DNA of 64,000 bases from Phoenix dactylifera (Eukaryota > Streptophyta > Magnoliopsida > Arecales > Arecaceae), in assembly GCF_009389715.1 (NCBI RefSeq), contig NC_052400.1, positions 2,604,001-2,668,000 on the forward strand, written 5' to 3'. Made by a program: the position numbers and the translations under genes. The notes below the pieces were generated by a model. The model was given only the letters and a program-made list of their open reading frames with translations. It searched no databases and had not been told where the DNA came from. Positions 24,600 to 38,100 of the stretch are shown piece after piece (the first letter of the stretch is position 1; every line of letters starts with the position of its first letter).

Positions 24600-24885
24600 T
24601 GTCGGTCTACCGTCACCACTGGTGACAGGAAGCGGGTTTGTATCTTTGGCGCAGAAGAAGGATTTGCCTTCCTTCACGCTAATCCACCGCTGGATCATCA
24701 TCCACCGGTCGCTTTTGACATTGTGAAGCCGATGAAAGGTTGTCGAAGCGCTTGGAGATCTGCGCGGTGCGTGATCGAACGGTCGATTCGTACGAAGGAA
24801 AAGGAATCCTTCTTTTATGTGAAAGATACGGCCTCGGGTCCCATGTGATGACATGCGACAAATGGTGACGGGACTTGATTCCGGG
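24600..24885. mobile_element. Small GC-rich inverted-repeat element
   Basis: Arms of about 100 bases are imperfectly complementary: GTATCTTTGGCGCAGAAG near 24640 pairs with the reverse of GAAAGATAC near 24829, and CCGTCACCA near 24610 pairs with TGGTGACGG near 24863. Base composition is much richer in GC than the surroundings. The overlapping frames on both strands reflect the symmetry and are not genes. Confidence 0.5.
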
Positions 24886-27311
24886 TTTCCCTTTTTCTTC
24901 CTTTGATTTCGGTACGCGCCCATGTTACGCTGGGAATGGTTTCAAATCTAATATGACATCAGCCATGTATCTTTTTGCTATGTCTTCTTTTATGGAAAAT
25001 CATGCAAGCATCCCCTCAACTTTGGCCTCATCGGCCTCTCTTGTTTTATTTGAATTTTAATTAGAACTTTTAATTTTTAATCTATTGCAATATGATCCAT
25101 CCATGAATTAATTTTAACATGCCCACTCTCTCATTAGCATCATTTTCTTAGTTTCACACTAGCGCTCATCTTCTCCTCGCTCTACTTTGCATAATTCCCA
25201 ATCTTTGTCCGCCATGGAAAACACTAAGAACTAATATCCCTCTTGCTCTGGTCACCCATGCCTATGCCCACCATTAGCTTGTAAGGTATGCCATAGATCT
25301 TGCATTTCCCTTCAAATCCCCCTTTATTAAGATGCTCTCACCAAACCTCCAATCCAGAACTTATATCTCCACGAGAAGTGGTGCCACATTGTAGATTTTA
25401 AAAAGTTATCCAGTTTATAAAAATAAATATCTCCAGGGTATATCATACAAATAAGTTAGAGTGTTTAGAAGTTTGGCATGTGTTTGCTCTTTCCGTCTAG
25501 ACCAAGAGATAGATAGGTCGATAGGTGTGCCACCACATTAGAGTAGCTGAAAAGAAGATAATGGATGGGAGGATACAAAAGTAGCTAGGTTCAGGTGCCT
25601 TTGCCTTCAATGACTTTCGCCACTGCAGCACTACCAGTCGAGAAGGATGAATAGGGATAAATTGTAGTTAAATTAATATTACTCCTAAAGTAGAGTCTTA
25701 CTGAAAAATAAAGTACAATGCAAAGCAAAATTGAGATAAAATAGAATTCATTGATATAGATATCGAAGAGTTTTTTTTTTTTATAGAGTACAATTCTATT
25801 TATTTATACTAAATGACAAACTGTAAGTAATTGCCCACCCATTTTAATGGTTGCTATCCATATTCAACCTCCACTCTTTACGACGATTTAGATAACTAAT
25901 GCCAATTGTCCTCGTGCTACTCGCATTTATTGAAATGACCAGATCTCGTACTTTCTATCATATCGACAAGCATACGTTATCAGTTGAAACTCTTCTTATA
26001 TCTCCATTCGGCCTACTTCATATTAGCACACCCTTGGTCATGCCTATATATTTGGCCTATAGTCTGATACCATCCAGTTGACTCAGTCAATTTCGATGCC
26101 GTGCATTCTTTTTAACCTTAATACTTGAGATTTTCTCTTGAACTCCTTACATGATGTATTCTCAGCCTACTATATGGCTAACTAAGTATGTGTCTCGCAT
26201 ATATCATTTTGAACAAGGATGAGTGTAAATTACATGCAATTCGACTTCCTGATATGATGATTCTATCAAGCTTTCTTTAATGGACAAAGTGGTCCATATT
26301 AAGCCTGGTGAACCTCCTAAATTATTTTACATCTTTATATATTGAATTTTTCTTGTAGTTAAACTAAAGAGTCAACAAAAAGAAAGAAATATATAGAACT
26401 TATCTTTTTTTTCCTTGCGGTCCTAACATGTAAATATGTTTTTTTTTTCAAGGGAATCACAATTAATCACCACCATGGATATATTCATGCATGGGCAACA
26501 CACATGCTTAGTTCTTCTGATTTAATGAGAAAAGGCACAAAGAAACCATAACATTAGAAAATTCCATAGTCCATCGAAATCCTCAATAATAATAATAATA
26601 TAAAAAATCTATGTGAATGATCAAAAGTTAGATCAAAACATCTATATTTTGTGTGGCTTGCTGAAGAATCATAGCTGTTCATACTTCCTTGAAACCCTCA
26701 AGAATCACTTTCACCTCTTTTTAGAAGGAAGGTCATGGAAGAGTGAAGGGGAAGATGAGCGGGTTTGCTACTTAAAATTTAAGTGCAATAGTAACATGCA
26801 AAAGCGAGTCGCCTAAGTATCTGTTTCAGCCATTTTTAACTAATTTTGCCCCTCCAATTCTCCTGCGGTGGCCCGAACAAGACCCTGCACTTCAACTGCC
26901 GAGATTAGTTCAACCTAAAATGAATGTAACCCTTTCACAGCACTCAACGACCAAATGTAGATTTTTATCGCCTGTAACTCACGATCCACACAACTTCAAG
27001 ATCCACAATCTTGGGCCTTTAATAGTCCATGATGGGTCATGTTTACCATCAATTCGATTGTACTAAAACTTGAAGGGCAAGTCAACTGAATCGCCTCTTA
27101 TGCAGGTGCAGCATTTCAGGAAGGTCCTCTGAACGCATCAGAGGACCAGCCATTCACAATTATGCAATTTTATAACTCTTGACTTTGCTGGCTACATTTA
27201 CACTAGAGTAGGGTGAGCAGCTGTTGTACCAAAAAAACAAAAAAAGCAGCTTGAGGAGCTTAGACCAAAGGTGCCCCTTTGCAAGAAGGGGTATAGCATT
27301 CTTATGCTATC
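24886..27311. other. Intergenic DNA, nothing recognised
   Basis: AT-rich intergenic sequence up to the LTR retrotransposon. Short poly-T and AATAAT runs are present, but no gene or element was supported. Confidence 0.5.
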
Positions 27312-30196
27312 TGTAATAACCCCAAAAAAAAAAAAAATTTTATATATAAAAAGGGATAGAATAGTCCTTTAAAATTGATATAAGGGGTAAAATTGGAAAG
27401 AATCAAAAGATAATGGCATAGTTGTAGATGCATTGAAGTGGTAAGGGTAAAATTGGAAGGAATCAAAAGTTAATGGCATAACGGTAGATATGTTGAAGTG
27501 TTAGGGGCAAAATGGGAATTTAATAATATTAAACAAAGGGTGAATAGTGTTTTGATGTGATTTAATTGGAGGGTTTGAGCTGGTGAAACCGAGAGAAAGA
27601 GGGAGGGGGTTCTCAGGCGTGAAACAGAGGAAAGAAAGAAAGAAAAAGAGAAGAAGAAGAAGAAGAAAGAAGAAGAGGAAGGGGATTCAAGGAAGAAAGG
27701 GATCCCGGTTGCACTTCCAGCTGAAGGGAAAAACGTAGATCTCCTTCCCCTCTACGCAAGGACCTCGATTTCCAAAAAGAAAAAGGTAAATATCCATCCC
27801 TATCTAGTCTTTTGATGACATTAGGCTATACAAAGGGTGGATATAGTCTAGAGGGGTCGGATAAGGGTTGTAGAGGTGGTTAAAAGAAGAAGAATCGGAT
27901 TTTGACAAATTTTTCCGGCACTACGGAAAAACTGTGTCGAAGTCCCAACTTCGGCAAATTATTTCGGGGGTCAAACGGCCTCCGATAGTGATGCATATTA
28001 CTATTCTGGAATCCTCTATGAGTGTAGAATGTTAGGTAAAAATTTCATCAAATTTGAAGTCTGAAAAGTGGATCAAACCCGGGATGAAGTAACCGGCTGT
28101 CGGTCCGGGTTACTGTTCATCCGGGTGGAAAATAAGGGATTTCATGCTATAATAGAGTATTAAGCCTAGATCAAGCAAAAAGGGACCTTGTACTCATGCA
28201 AAGGAGTCCCTAATACACATAAATGGTGAGTTAATTAATTAAAAAGAAAAAGAAGAAAGAAAAGAAAAGATTTAGGGAACAGGGGAGTTGAATCAATTAA
28301 AGTTTCCTATGTTATAATTGGCACGTAGATTATAGCCCTTGATACAAGACTAAATGTATTGTAAATGCATGTCACAGTTGGGCAAGAAGTTAGGGAACAA
28401 GAGGAAGAAGTTCCCCACTGCCTGCTGTAGATTTTTGGAGGCGTATCAGGGCTGTGCCGGATTGGCAGGTGAGTGGGAGTCATGTACTTTGCACCATGAG
28501 CATCCTTAATTCATTTTCATGAATACCGCCAAGTGTGAATTGATTCCACTTGTGCATATTGATTGATATTGTGGTAGATTCCTCTATGTTTTGTTCTCCA
28601 TGCTTGATTATTCTGTACATGCATTTGAGGGAACATTGAGAGGAATTACGAGGGGTTGATGAGTAATCAAATTGATTCCGAATTGTGAAATGATTTCTTT
28701 TGTAAATTGATTTCATTTCCTCTATTTCAAAGATTTGTAGAGCCTTTTTAGTGGTATATTGAGTTGTATTGCACTTCCTTGACCCTCACTCCTAACCCTG
28801 ATGTTAGTTTATGATTGGGTCATGATCGAGTGAGTGGTAGTCTTGATATACTCCTTTTTAGTAGAGTATTGGGAGGGTGCATTATGGCATTTATGCATGG
28901 CTTGGCAGTATCTGCAGGACACCTATAGTCGATGGGGTTGAACATCGGCCTTTGTGCACATAGTAGCCTTCTGGGTGGGCGGAGCCCAGTCCCTTCCTAG
29001 GGGGGACACGGCCCTAGGCGTAGGATCGGCCGGTCCTACGACTTATATTCTGCTTGCCGCCGGGCATAGTAAGACCCCGCGAGGTGCAGTATGGCTTTCC
29101 GCGGATGTAGAATTCCCGCGAGGTGCCGTTTAGTATGTAGATGTGAGATGGATTTCTGTTCTGGATACTGGCCAGCATTTACATGATCAGTGTGGTGTCT
29201 TATCCTGCATATGCATGTGACAGTGGGGAGTTGTTGCTGGTTCGCCTGGGGCGTAAAACCCACCTCCCGACAGCTGTCTAGTGATGATTTACATATTGGT
29301 GTGGTGTCATATTCGATATATGCATATGGCAGTAGGGAGTTGTTGCTGGTTCGCCTGGGGCGTAAAACCCACCTCCCGATAGCTGTCTAGTGATGATTTC
29401 AGCATATTGACACCTGATTTGTATGTTCCAGCATTATGATCTGTTGAGCATATTCATGAGTAGCATATATGTTTACTTGATTATTCCATATATGCTTCAG
29501 ATGAGTTGATATTGATTGTGGTGATATTGATGATTTACTCCATATTCTCTATGTTGAGATCATGTTCATCTTGTTATTGATCTTGAGATTTCATCTCGAG
29601 CCATGATTATATTCTGTCTCATGTGCATAGTACTCTCTACTCCACTCACTGAGTATTTATATACTCACTCCCCAGTTTGGTGTTTTTGATTGCAGGGCAG
29701 GTATTGTATAGAGAGGAGCAGGATTAGTGGTTGCCTGCTAGCTGTGCCGCTCCATAGTATAGTATAATATAATGTAGATAGAGGTTTATACCTTTTGGTG
29801 TATTATAAACCTTCTATTATATATAGTGCATAGTTACAGTCATAGATCCTGTTGTGGATATGGGTTTGACCATGGATGGATTGGGAAGCAGGTATATATA
29901 TGTGTGCAGATCAGTTGTGTGCCTGTGATAATGTATTGCTATATATTGTCCAGGTTTATATGTGACAGATTATGTGATTGCTGCTCTGACAGGTAGTGTG
30001 TTGTATGTATTGAGATAATCCTGACAGGTCACTATAGAAAAAGTGATCATTTTGTGCATGCATCATGCCAAATTTTTCAAGATTTATTGATAATTGATAG
30101 GTAGTAGGGTTCTACGTGGTGGCTGGTGGCCTTATGCCTACCCGCACCCTAGGACCGTCGCGGCGGCCCGCCGGGAACGGGGCGGGGGTCGTGACA
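27312..30196 (+). repeat. 5' LTR, 2885 bp
   Basis: Bounded by TG and CA. Same length as the 3' LTR, and only about four differing bases were found by eye (two at the A/T-run boundary, one near 27396, one near 27698). TATATATAAAAAGGG lies near the 5' end, and a 109-bp tandem duplication lies at about 29185-29400. The unusual LTR length makes up most of the element. Confidence 0.95.
29185..29400. repeat. Tandem duplication inside the LTR, 109-bp period
   Basis: Two copies share GGGAGTTGTTGCTGGTTCGC, GGGGCGTAAAACCCACCTCC and CTGTCTAGTGATGATTT. The same pair recurs in the 3' LTR at about 32810-33025, so the duplication predates this insertion. Confidence 0.9.
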
Positions 30197-30201
30197 AAGC
30201 T

Positions 30202-30213
30202 TGGTATCAGAGC
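30202..30213 (+). other. Retrotransposon primer-binding site (initiator tRNA-Met)
   Basis: TGGTATCAGAGC, five bases inside the 5' LTR end, is the usual plant LTR-retrotransposon site complementary to the 3' end of initiator methionine tRNA. Confidence 0.9.
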
Positions 30214-30436
30214 AAAGGTTAAGAAGAGTCCTGTCAGAGCAATAGGATGAGTCAGGATTAAGTATAGGATTATACTATGGAGCATAGGATTTTTCTGTAT
30301 GTTATTTTATGAGTCATTTACAACTCAGTAAAATATATCATGACTCAGTGTGTAACGACCATCCTCTCTTTTTGACTTTTTTAGAGAGATATAAAGAATA
30401 CCTCCAAGGAGAGGACCTGCTCGTCCTGGAAGGAGG

Positions 30437-30860
30437 ATGGAGCCAGATATAGCATTGGATGCGGGTTCTGCACATGTCGAGCCCCAAAGAGAAAAACCTC
30501 CTCCTGCTGATAGACGGAGGGTTGATAATCAAGGAGATGTAGGAAGTAGAGATGCATTGATGGAACAGTTACTGGCGGAGAATCAGGCTCTGAGGGAGCA
30601 GATTGCTCGGGGGAAATCTCCTGCCCCGTCAGTAGTATCCATCCCACCTCCTGTAGCTGTGCCAAGAAGTTTGGCCAGGCGGGCTTTAGATGATGAGGGG
30701 ATTACTGTACAGGAATTTCTGAGACTCAGAACCTCGGAGTTTAAGGGGATAGTATAAAAGCGAAGTATGTGTATCCTACCTGTGTGGTAGAGATAGAAGG
30801 TAAAACACTTCTAATTGATTTGATTTCCAATACCACACCGAGCAGAATATGAAAAGCAGA
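30437..30860 (+). pseudogene. gag/protease remnant of the retrotransposon
   Basis: An open frame of 106 codons starts MEPDIALDAG and includes an acidic, leucine-rich stretch (ALMEQLLAENQALREQ) and FLRLRTSEFKG, a pattern seen near the N-terminus of Gypsy gag proteins. It stops at 30757. Just after it, another frame reads AKYVYPTCVVEIEGKTLLID, like the region before or within a retropepsin domain, and then stops. The two pieces appear to have been joined by a large internal deletion that removed the rest of gag and pol. The family assignment rests on motif memory only. Confidence 0.6.
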
Positions 30861-30923
30861 TACACTCACCCCTTTGAGTAATCAGGTGATTTACTCTTTT
30901 AAATTCGAGGACGAATTTTATAT

Positions 30924-30936
30924 AAGGAGGGGAGGA
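30924..30936 (+). other. Polypurine tract
   Basis: AAGGAGGGGAGGA ends exactly at the first base before the 3' LTR, the expected place for the plus-strand primer. Confidence 0.9.
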
Positions 30937-33821
30937 TGTAATAACCCCAAAAAAAAAAAATTTTTTATATATAAAAAGGGATAGAATAGTCCTTTAAAAT
31001 TGATATAAGGGGTAAAATTGGAAGGAATCAAAAGATAATGGCATAGTTGTAGATGCATTGAAGTGGTAAGGGTAAAATTGGAAGGAATCAAAAGTTAATG
31101 GCATAACGGTAGATATGTTGAAGTGTTAGGGGCAAAATGGGAATTTAATAATATTAAACAAAGGGTGAATAGTGTTTTGATGTGATTTAATTGGAGGGTT
31201 TGAGCTGGTGAAACCGAGAGAAAGAGGGAGGGGGTTCTCAGGCGTGAAACAGAGGAAAGAAAGAAAGAAAAAGAGAAGAAGAAGAAGAAGAAAGAAGAAG
31301 AGGAAGGGGATTCAAGGAGGAAAGGGATCCCGGTTGCACTTCCAGCTGAAGGGAAAAACGTAGATCTCCTTCCCCTCTACGCAAGGACCTCGATTTCCAA
31401 AAAGAAAAAGGTAAATATCCATCCCTATCTAGTCTTTTGATGACATTAGGCTATACAAAGGGTGGATATAGTCTAGAGGGGTCGGATAAGGGTTGTAGAG
31501 GTGGTTAAAAGAAGAAGAATCGGATTTTGACAAATTTTTCCGGCACTACGGAAAAACTGTGTCGAAGTCCCAACTTCGGCAAATTATTTCGGGGGTCAAA
31601 CGGCCTCCGATAGTGATGCATATTACTATTCTGGAATCCTCTATGAGTGTAGAATGTTAGGTAAAAATTTCATCAAATTTGAAGTCTGAAAAGTGGATCA
31701 AACCCGGGATGAAGTAACCGGCTGTCGGTCCGGGTTACTGTTCATCCGGGTGGAAAATAAGGGATTTCATGCTATAATAGAGTATTAAGCCTAGATCAAG
31801 CAAAAAGGGACCTTGTACTCATGCAAAGGAGTCCCTAATACACATAAATGGTGAGTTAATTAATTAAAAAGAAAAAGAAGAAAGAAAAGAAAAGATTTAG
31901 GGAACAGGGGAGTTGAATCAATTAAAGTTTCCTATGTTATAATTGGCACGTAGATTATAGCCCTTGATACAAGACTAAATGTATTGTAAATGCATGTCAC
32001 AGTTGGGCAAGAAGTTAGGGAACAAGAGGAAGAAGTTCCCCACTGCCTGCTGTAGATTTTTGGAGGCGTATCAGGGCTGTGCCGGATTGGCAGGTGAGTG
32101 GGAGTCATGTACTTTGCACCATGAGCATCCTTAATTCATTTTCATGAATACCGCCAAGTGTGAATTGATTCCACTTGTGCATATTGATTGATATTGTGGT
32201 AGATTCCTCTATGTTTTGTTCTCCATGCTTGATTATTCTGTACATGCATTTGAGGGAACATTGAGAGGAATTACGAGGGGTTGATGAGTAATCAAATTGA
32301 TTCCGAATTGTGAAATGATTTCTTTTGTAAATTGATTTCATTTCCTCTATTTCAAAGATTTGTAGAGCCTTTTTAGTGGTATATTGAGTTGTATTGCACT
32401 TCCTTGACCCTCACTCCTAACCCTGATGTTAGTTTATGATTGGGTCATGATCGAGTGAGTGGTAGTCTTGATATACTCCTTTTTAGTAGAGTATTGGGAG
32501 GGTGCATTATGGCATTTATGCATGGCTTGGCAGTATCTGCAGGACACCTATAGTCGATGGGGTTGAACATCGGCCTTTGTGCACATAGTAGCCTTCTGGG
32601 TGGGCGGAGCCCAGTCCCTTCCTAGGGGGGACACGGCCCTAGGCGTAGGATCGGCCGGTCCTACGACTTATATTCTGCTTGCCGCCGGGCATAGTAAGAC
32701 CCCGCGAGGTGCAGTATGGCTTTCCGCGGATGTAGAATTCCCGCGAGGTGCCGTTTAGTATGTAGATGTGAGATGGATTTCTGTTCTGGATACTGGCCAG
32801 CATTTACATGATCAGTGTGGTGTCTTATCCTGCATATGCATGTGACAGTGGGGAGTTGTTGCTGGTTCGCCTGGGGCGTAAAACCCACCTCCCGACAGCT
32901 GTCTAGTGATGATTTACATATTGGTGTGGTGTCATATTCGATATATGCATATGGCAGTAGGGAGTTGTTGCTGGTTCGCCTGGGGCGTAAAACCCACCTC
33001 CCGATAGCTGTCTAGTGATGATTTCAGCATATTGACACCTGATTTGTATGTTCCAGCATTATGATCTGTTGAGCATATTCATGAGTAGCATATATGTTTA
33101 CTTGATTATTCCATATATGCTTCAGATGAGTTGATATTGATTGTGGTGATATTGATGATTTACTCCATATTCTCTATGTTGAGATCATGTTCATCTTGTT
33201 ATTGATCTTGAGATTTCATCTCGAGCCATGATTATATTCTGTCTCATGTGCATAGTACTCTCTACTCCACTCACTGAGTATTTATATACTCACTCCCCAG
33301 TTTGGTGTTTTTGATTGCAGGGCAGGTATTGTATAGAGAGGAGCAGGATTAGTGGTTGCCTGCTAGCTGTGCCGCTCCATAGTATAGTATAATATAATGT
33401 AGATAGAGGTTTATACCTTTTGGTGTATTATAAACCTTCTATTATATATAGTGCATAGTTACAGTCATAGATCCTGTTGTGGATATGGGTTTGACCATGG
33501 ATGGATTGGGAAGCAGGTATATATATGTGTGCAGATCAGTTGTGTGCCTGTGATAATGTATTGCTATATATTGTCCAGGTTTATATGTGACAGATTATGT
33601 GATTGCTGCTCTGACAGGTAGTGTGTTGTATGTATTGAGATAATCCTGACAGGTCACTATAGAAAAAGTGATCATTTTGTGCATGCATCATGCCAAATTT
33701 TTCAAGATTTATTGATAATTGATAGGTAGTAGGGTTCTACGTGGTGGCTGGTGGCCTTATGCCTACCCGCACCCTAGGACCGTCGCGGCGGCCCGCCGGG
33801 AACGGGGCGGGGGTCGTGACA
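30937..33821 (+). repeat. 3' LTR, 2885 bp
   Basis: Direct copy of the 5' LTR at a constant 3625-base offset, ending CGTGACA next to the right-hand CTATC. Open frames that appear twice at this spacing are LTR shadows rather than genes. Confidence 0.95.
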
Positions 33822-33826
33822 CTATC

Positions 33827-35190
33827 TTTTATTTTTTTTAAAAGGTTTAGGACTCTTTAGCTTTAATGGGAAGGTTCCATCCAAAAAAAAAAGGGTGCTT
33901 CAATACAACCCTTTTAAGCGCCAATCCTTGCATTAAATAGAAGCTGCTATAAAGTGCAAATTTTCAATTAGGTTTTTGTACTAACCTTAATTAGATTTCT
34001 TCTCTAAACACAGCTTCACCCATACCATAATTATTCAACTTAGGATTTTTAAAGATGCACCGTGCTAGAGTCGCAACTTGGACCTCTAGTTGTTAAGCAG
34101 AAGATATGACCACCGAGGTAAGTCTCAGTTTACAAACACATTTCATGAAGATTTGTTGGTTATAGCCATGCTTAAAAACGTATACAATTTTGTGGAGAAG
34201 ATATATCCCAATTTGTTTAAAAAATACAATAAAAAAAATAATGATGCTGCAATTTTTTTTCCTCTTCATGTAATTAAATGGGATACCGCTCGTCAAACAA
34301 TAATAATTAATACTACCTACTCAAGTAATTAGTAAGTAAAATAATCAAACAATTTACAAACAAGAGACAATACAATTTTTTAATATTAAAAATTCTTCAA
34401 TATGAAGGAAAAAAACTACAAAATCTAATCAAGCCAAAAACTTTCACTACTTAGAATAATAAAATTACAATAGATCCTGTTTAGTTCAACTGCATAAATA
34501 TCAATAAGATTTAATCTTCACTTCCACAACAACAATAATCACCAATAAAATAGATTTCAACTATAAACAACAAAATAGAGGTTAGATTTCACGAAGTGTT
34601 GATGCTTGAAATAATCAATGAAGAAATTTTTTCGAAGACCAAAACCTTTAATCTGTAGCTTTTTATGTCGAAAATAATATACTAAAATTTTAGCTAAATT
34701 TGAGTAAAATCAACCACCCAACAAAATAGCACTCCTTTTTTCCATCTTATCTTTTTTTTATTATTATTATTATTTTAAATGATGCGGGTCCGATATAAAA
34801 AGGACGGCACCAACACAATTCAACTTAAATCTTTTTAAAATTTCTTTCGTGTCTAAACTCTTTTTAGTAGCAACATGCATTAGCAAGTATATCATAATTA
34901 ATAATAAAACAAAAAAGAATGATTCTTAGATCAAAGCAACCATAGTTTCCTCAGAGGTCTCTAATCCGCCTTGAACCCCTCCTTCAGCTCATACCCGCAT
35001 CCGAGATCAAACCCGGATCCTATTAAACTCGGGTCCGGACAACGGATCCCGTGGGACTCGTACGAAAACGGATTGGGAACACGTAATGATCCGATCCGCT
35101 TCCACGCGCTCCCTCCCAAATGCCAAAGCACCCTGCGAAGCGTAGAGCGGCAAAAACCTCTCCAGCCACCTTTCTTCGATCGCCGACGCC
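33827..35190. other. Intergenic DNA and BIN4 5' flank
   Basis: AT-rich sequence with (TTA)n near 34757. From about 34960 the composition becomes GC-richer, which fits the promoter and 5' UTR of the gene that starts at 35191. No TATA box was chosen with confidence. Confidence 0.5.
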
Positions 35191-38100
35191 ATGAGCGACT
35201 CTCGCGAAGAATCTCCCGACTGGCTTCGATCATTCCAGGTTTCGCTCTCGCCCTTTTTCTCTTTTCGTTTTCATATTTTCTTTTTTAATCCATTTTTTGC
35301 TTATTTTTGAGCTCCATCTCCTTTTCTGTTAGCTATTTTTTTTTTCGAAGCAATCTCGTAGAAATTTTGAATTCTTGATGTATGTTTCAGTCTCGGGCAT
35401 CGTAGATTTGACTTTCCTTCGATGCTGGTTTACTTTTAGGGTTTGTTTGTACTAAAATCGATACTTATTAACTGAATCAGGTATTAGGTCTTAGGCATTT
35501 GTTTAGTGTCTGTAGATCCCCTCTGTTTGATATTTTTTATCACATTAATTCACCAAAGAATGGCTTACTATGTGTAATTAGGTTTGAGATTCTGGTTGTT
35601 TCCGTGGTCTATTTTTGACCCTTGTTTTACTAATTTATGCTCAAGTTATTAGATTTTTATGATGTTGGATGACGATTTCGCTGCTAACTTCATGCAAATT
35701 GCAAGGTTTCGCTCTCTTCATCAGGGACCAAGTCAGGCTTTCTTTACGCTATCTTCAGCATCTGAGTCTTCCCCAGAAAGTAGTCTGACAAGGTCTGATC
35801 GTATCCATCGCAAAGAACCAGAGAAACCTCCAGAGGATTCGATTCTAATAGATAGTGGAGAAGAAAGCCCAGTCATCGAGACCAAAAAACAAAAGATTGT
35901 CAAAACCAAACCTAATCAAAACCTAAAAGAAGGTAGTTGAATAACGGAATAATATTACATCTCTGCTGTTTCTGCAATGTTCACATGCTAGATAGAATGC
36001 AGTCAATCAGTAGCTAATTCTCAGTTATCACTTTGCTGTTTAATCTCTTGGTTCATCTTACGTTTACATGATCCATCGTAGACACCTTGGACGTGCAAGA
36101 TGATGGACCGATGGAGGAAGATATTGGAGGGAAACCTGCTGGACCTACTGTAAGATGCCAAAAATAATTCATCTTTTTATCTTTTTACTCCTTGAGCTAA
36201 ACAAACTGCTGGTTAAGCTTAGATGCTACTAATGATGTTGATATTGAAAATGCTCATTATGCCCGTTGTTATTTCTCCACCAAGCATTTTAGGTTTAACA
36301 GATAGGTTGGTCATGGGAACTGATGTCTTGATCTTCCAATATATTGTTAATGTGCGATTTGTGTATTATTTCATCCATCTTTGAGGACCAATTCTATCTA
36401 TATATTTTAGTTTTCTTTTCATGTGCAACTCTCTCATGGATCACATGTCCTTATGCGCTTCAGATCTCCTCAAGGTTGCCCCTGGTGTTCCCAGACAAAG
36501 CTCAATGTTCAAAGGTATTTATTTTCTTGTTGTTTTCCCTATCTCTTTTTTCTTCTGTTTTTGACTGTTTCAAAATATTTTGCTTATGACATGGATTTCT
36601 TTTTACATAATTAATTCCTCGTATGAAATCCACATTCCATGCCTGGTTAATGACTTAGATATAAATCTGAAAAATTTTAGGATAAGGCTGGACCTTCATC
36701 ATCACCAGAAATACACTTGCACCTGTATCATGCACAGCATAGTGATGTGATGCTATACGATTCAAAAATTTGCACAGAAATGTTTCGACTGTTCATTAGT
36801 TATTCATGTGGACAATCACTGGTTATTTAGAAAATTATGTCTTGGATTCTTGTCTATTAAAACAGTAAGATATTTGTCCTCAAAATAACGAGCAAGGTAT
36901 TTATCTTATAGAAAACAAAGAGGATTAATCAGCAGTCTATTGCTAAAAAAGTATCCATGAAGTATTGGCTTTGTACTAGGTTTTGATGTGGAGTCTGTAC
37001 TGTCATCTGACATAATTTTAACCAGCAACATTATTATCTTCCAACAGTGGTAAATAAAATATAAGTTAGTCCTTTGCAATGCCTGTTATCTATCTAGTGG
37101 ACATTAGATTCATCCCTGTCAACTGTTACTCTACTTAATTGACTTTTTTGGAAGTTCACATTGTAAATATCTCTCTTTTAGTTATTGCTTTTGTTACATC
37201 CAGGCACTGATTGAATGTGATGGGGATTCCATAGACCTAAGTGGAGATGTGGGTGCGGTTGGGCGAATAGTAATATCAAATGGTCCTGCTGGAAACCAGG
37301 AAATGCTCTTAGATCTAAAAGGTATTGTTTACAAGTGTTCATGAACTATTTGTCTTGTCCCTGTTTGTGAAACAGATGATTTTGCCTAACATTAAAATAT
37401 TTCACATGGTTCATACTTGATAATGGCATTCTCCAAATATCAAATCATCCATTAAAAAAAAAAGAAGAAAAAAATCCTTGAACTCAATTACGATACTTTT
37501 TTTTAGCACTATTCTGGAGAATGTACGGCAAATATTATGTCTGGACAGCAGAAAGGTTTAAAAAAAGTAATGTGTTTCCTCTTGGTTCAAGCTTTCAAAT
37601 CTTAGATGGATTTAGAACTGGAAGTGACTCACTATTTAAGAAAGCTCAAGACATCCATGAACCTGTAATTATTTTGCTGATGTGTCGTATTAAGTTATCT
37701 TCTTTATTTAATCATTCCTACTTCAGAATTTAGAGTTTCTAATGAACTCAATGTTACTTGCAGTGTAGGTTAATTCACAAAAACTTTTCAGGATACTTAC
37801 TTGTAAATCCCGTAAAAACTAAAGGGAAAATTACATTTCTGCCCACCAAAACTCCTAGGGCAAATATCTAATATTATTTGTTTTCTTAATTGGTCACAAC
37901 TTTCGTTTGCTTTCTTTGTAAAATATAGGGTTCTGGACCTGTCAAAGGAACCATTGCAATTGAGTTACTTTTGCTCAGGTTCTTAATGAAGTAAAAGCAG
38001 ATAAGAGTTTTTATGATTATGACTATCTTGATTAGCACTTGATTGATCACGTCATCCAAGTTTGGATCCGTTCTTTGTTTGAACTTATGAATGCTGTTAT

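Larger units (their letters stand above)
27307..33826 (+). mobile_element. LTR retrotransposon with gutted internal region (Ty3/Gypsy-derived)
   Basis: A complete insertion: two direct LTRs 3625 bases apart, each starting TGTAATAACCCC and ending GGGGGTCGTGACA, flanked by the 5-bp target duplication CTATC (27307-27311 and 33822-33826). The internal part is only 740 bases and holds a primer-binding site, a gag-like start, a protease-like scrap and a polypurine tract. It cannot encode reverse transcriptase or integrase, so it depended on another element for movement or was deleted afterwards. LTR near-identity points to recent insertion. The gag and protease resemblance suggests Ty3/Gypsy origin. 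Confidence 0.93.

Noticed and set aside
24418..24923. Frames of about 100 codons on both strands
   Set aside because: The interval is an inverted repeat, so frames appear symmetrically on both strands; no protein family is recognised.
28480..29390. Small frames that recur exactly 3625 bases later
   Set aside because: They lie inside the two LTRs and only mark the direct repeat.
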